A DNA stretch of 64,000 bases from Balanoglossus misakiensis (Eukaryota; Hemichordata): the NCBI GenBank assembly GCA_040954595.2, contig CM082581.2:11966001-12030000 (forward strand), in the 5' to 3' direction. The notes below the pieces were generated by a model. The model ran no database searches. It saw nothing but the letters and a program-made list of their open reading frames with translations, and was not told the DNA's origin. Made by a program: the position numbers and the translations under genes. Shown here piece after piece: positions 62,301 through 64,000 of this stretch. How positions within the stretch are numbered: the stretch's first letter is position 1; every line of letters starts with the position of its first letter.

Positions 62301-64000
62301 AAGGCCAGTGACGTCAGTCATTATATTGACACTTTAACGGTGGTTTTAATGGAGCAGCGTCGTCATTCACTATCATTTTTCCACTGACAATATTACACAC
62401 AACCGAAATTAAGTGGTGCACTGCACTGACACATTTCATGGCAAGGTGGAAGTCTGTGCTAAAGCAGGCTCTTGCCGCCCAAACACCATCATTTCAGCAA
62501 ATATGGCTCAAATATGGAAATCACGCAACTCTACTTCCCTGAAAGTGTCACAGGCGACCATGCAGATGGTTTTAAGCCGATAAAGTGAAATCTAGTATCG
62601 TGTACCCGTGGTGCATTAACAAAGAGAATGTTGCAAAAGTAGTTTCAAAAAAGTTACAAAGCAAAAAATTTTCGTAGGCCTTCGATTTACTTCCTCTAAG
62701 CTTTGAGAATCGCAATGACATATCACAAAAGAAATTTTAATCACAAAAGTGCTTTTACGTGTTCTGTATGGTTGAAACATTTAAAATTTAAAAATTGACA
62801 CAATTTATCGCTTTTATCTTCCCGAACGTTAGCCCGGATTTTCAAGCAATCTTGCACATTTTTATAAATGGATAATGTAGGGTCAGCGCGCTATCGCTAT
62901 CCGAAGACGTTGCTCTGTGTCACTCAAACTAATAATGAAAATCCGCTGAGATGGATGCCGTGGTCGACCTCAGTTGTATCTCTTAAGTACAATGAATGCC
63001 ACATATATACGTTAGAAACTATCTGATATTCCTTTTATTCGTGCTGCAATGGCGATAACTAGATTTCCCCTGAGGTTCCAAATGACTGCGCTAAAGTGAA
63101 TTACAGCCGCGATAGAAGGGTGCTAACATACACGTTTATATTCACTTCACAAACCAGATCTAAAGACTCTGTAGTCATAGCCAGCCACCTCGTCTACATC
63201 CGGGTTAATTCTGTTACGGTACTTTTATTGTTTTAAGGGGAAACTGTACGTATAAATTCTGAGGGAAAACAACTTGTTGGACTTCTTATGTTGCAAAGAG
63301 CCGAATACTCCTTGATGGACACTTGCAAAGCAGCAACACCTGTCCGAAACCGACTGACGTGTCACGTTAGGTATTGAAAGGTAGCGGCATGTGAAACTCA
63401 AAGTGAAATGAAAAGGAGTTTTTCAAAGATGGAAAATTATCAGAGGCTTGCTCCTGGAGATGTCTTGCAGTGCATGGAATTTCGGCATTCACGAAGTTAT
63501 TTTCGCCGACAGTACTGCTGTTCAACGACTTTCAATGGAAGGAAAGGCACTGTGTGGCGACCTTGCTGAATTGAATACCGTGCTGCTGATTGATTTAATT
63601 CAGGGTTCATTTTGCCGGGGAAATGAGTCAGAACTGGGGCCTGAAACTTAAATATGTATTCATGCCTTGCTCCGTGGAAAGATGTGTTTTTCAGAGCAAG
63701 ATAGCAAATCTTTTAACTTGCCATGGTCTCCTGCATTGAAGTTTGCTTTAATTTGAAAGGCAATGGGTATATGTTCAAACAAATTCGCAAATCATCATTT
63801 TTCATTTTCCATATAGAGTTATAATAACACGTGGCAGACTCACACACTTTTGAATTCTTAATGTCGGTAAATTTCAGATAATTGGTATGACATAGTGAGC
63901 CCACATTAGCCATCCGTTTGAAAATGGAGCGTTGTCCATTGAACTTTGATTTTCTTGGTGCATGTCATAAGTAACATTTTTGCTATTTATGTTATTACCA

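Larger units (their letters stand above)
54983..64000. other. Right-hand region; no gene supported
   Basis: AT-rich DNA with only short open frames and no recognised domain. It contains a tRNA-like element (57428-57510) and one 115-codon frame at 59007-59351. It is most likely intergenic or the interior of a long intron. Confidence 0.4.

Overview
The window is nuclear DNA of an intron-rich animal. The sequence shows short exons with GT/AG junctions, AT-rich non-coding DNA and animal-specific multidomain receptors. Two adhesion GPCRs (aGPCRs) carrying C-type lectin domains (CTLDs), one of them also with a HYR domain, lie beside a PDCD4 gene whose C-terminus resembles the vertebrate protein. 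This suggests an invertebrate deuterostome such as amphioxus, a hemichordate or an echinoderm. That placement is inference; the species cannot be fixed from the sequence alone.

Layout from left to right. (1) Positions 150-601 hold the last two coding exons of PDCD4 on the + strand, followed by a long AT-rich 3' UTR with a poly(A) signal near 2511. (2) Positions 4176-29125 hold a complete or nearly complete aGPCR on the - strand, here called aGPCR-A. I resolved 29 exons whose phases all join: 3279 nt, 1092 residues. Its order is signal peptide, two CTLDs, HYR, GAIN with GPS, seven-helix domain and a 146-residue tail. (3) The intron between its TM5/ICL3 and TM6 exons (5695-20410) is almost wholly filled by a tandem array of an 88-bp unit, about 156 copies over 13.8 kb, flanked on both sides by an older ~86-bp relative. 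(4) Positions 29126 to about 40718 are intergenic with nothing I recognise. (5) Positions 41997-52054 hold a second aGPCR on the same strand, aGPCR-B, with 25 exons resolved (2667 nt). Only the exon with the start codon is missing. It has one CTLD and no HYR. (6) Positions 52055-64000 contain a GTAT microsatellite (54434-54982), a degenerate tRNA-like A/B-box element near 57436-57506, and otherwise no gene I can support.

The two receptors are tandem paralogues. Nine exons of the seven-helix core keep the same phases, and all but one keep exactly the same length. They have diverged in their N-terminal ligand-binding modules and cytoplasmic tails. Both are expected at the cell surface, with the CTLDs outside the cell, the GAIN/GPS module allowing autoproteolysis, and a tethered agonist acting on the helix bundle. 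The most unusual element is the highly homogeneous intronic satellite in aGPCR-A, together with a lone diverged copy of the same repeat family in a different intron of aGPCR-B.
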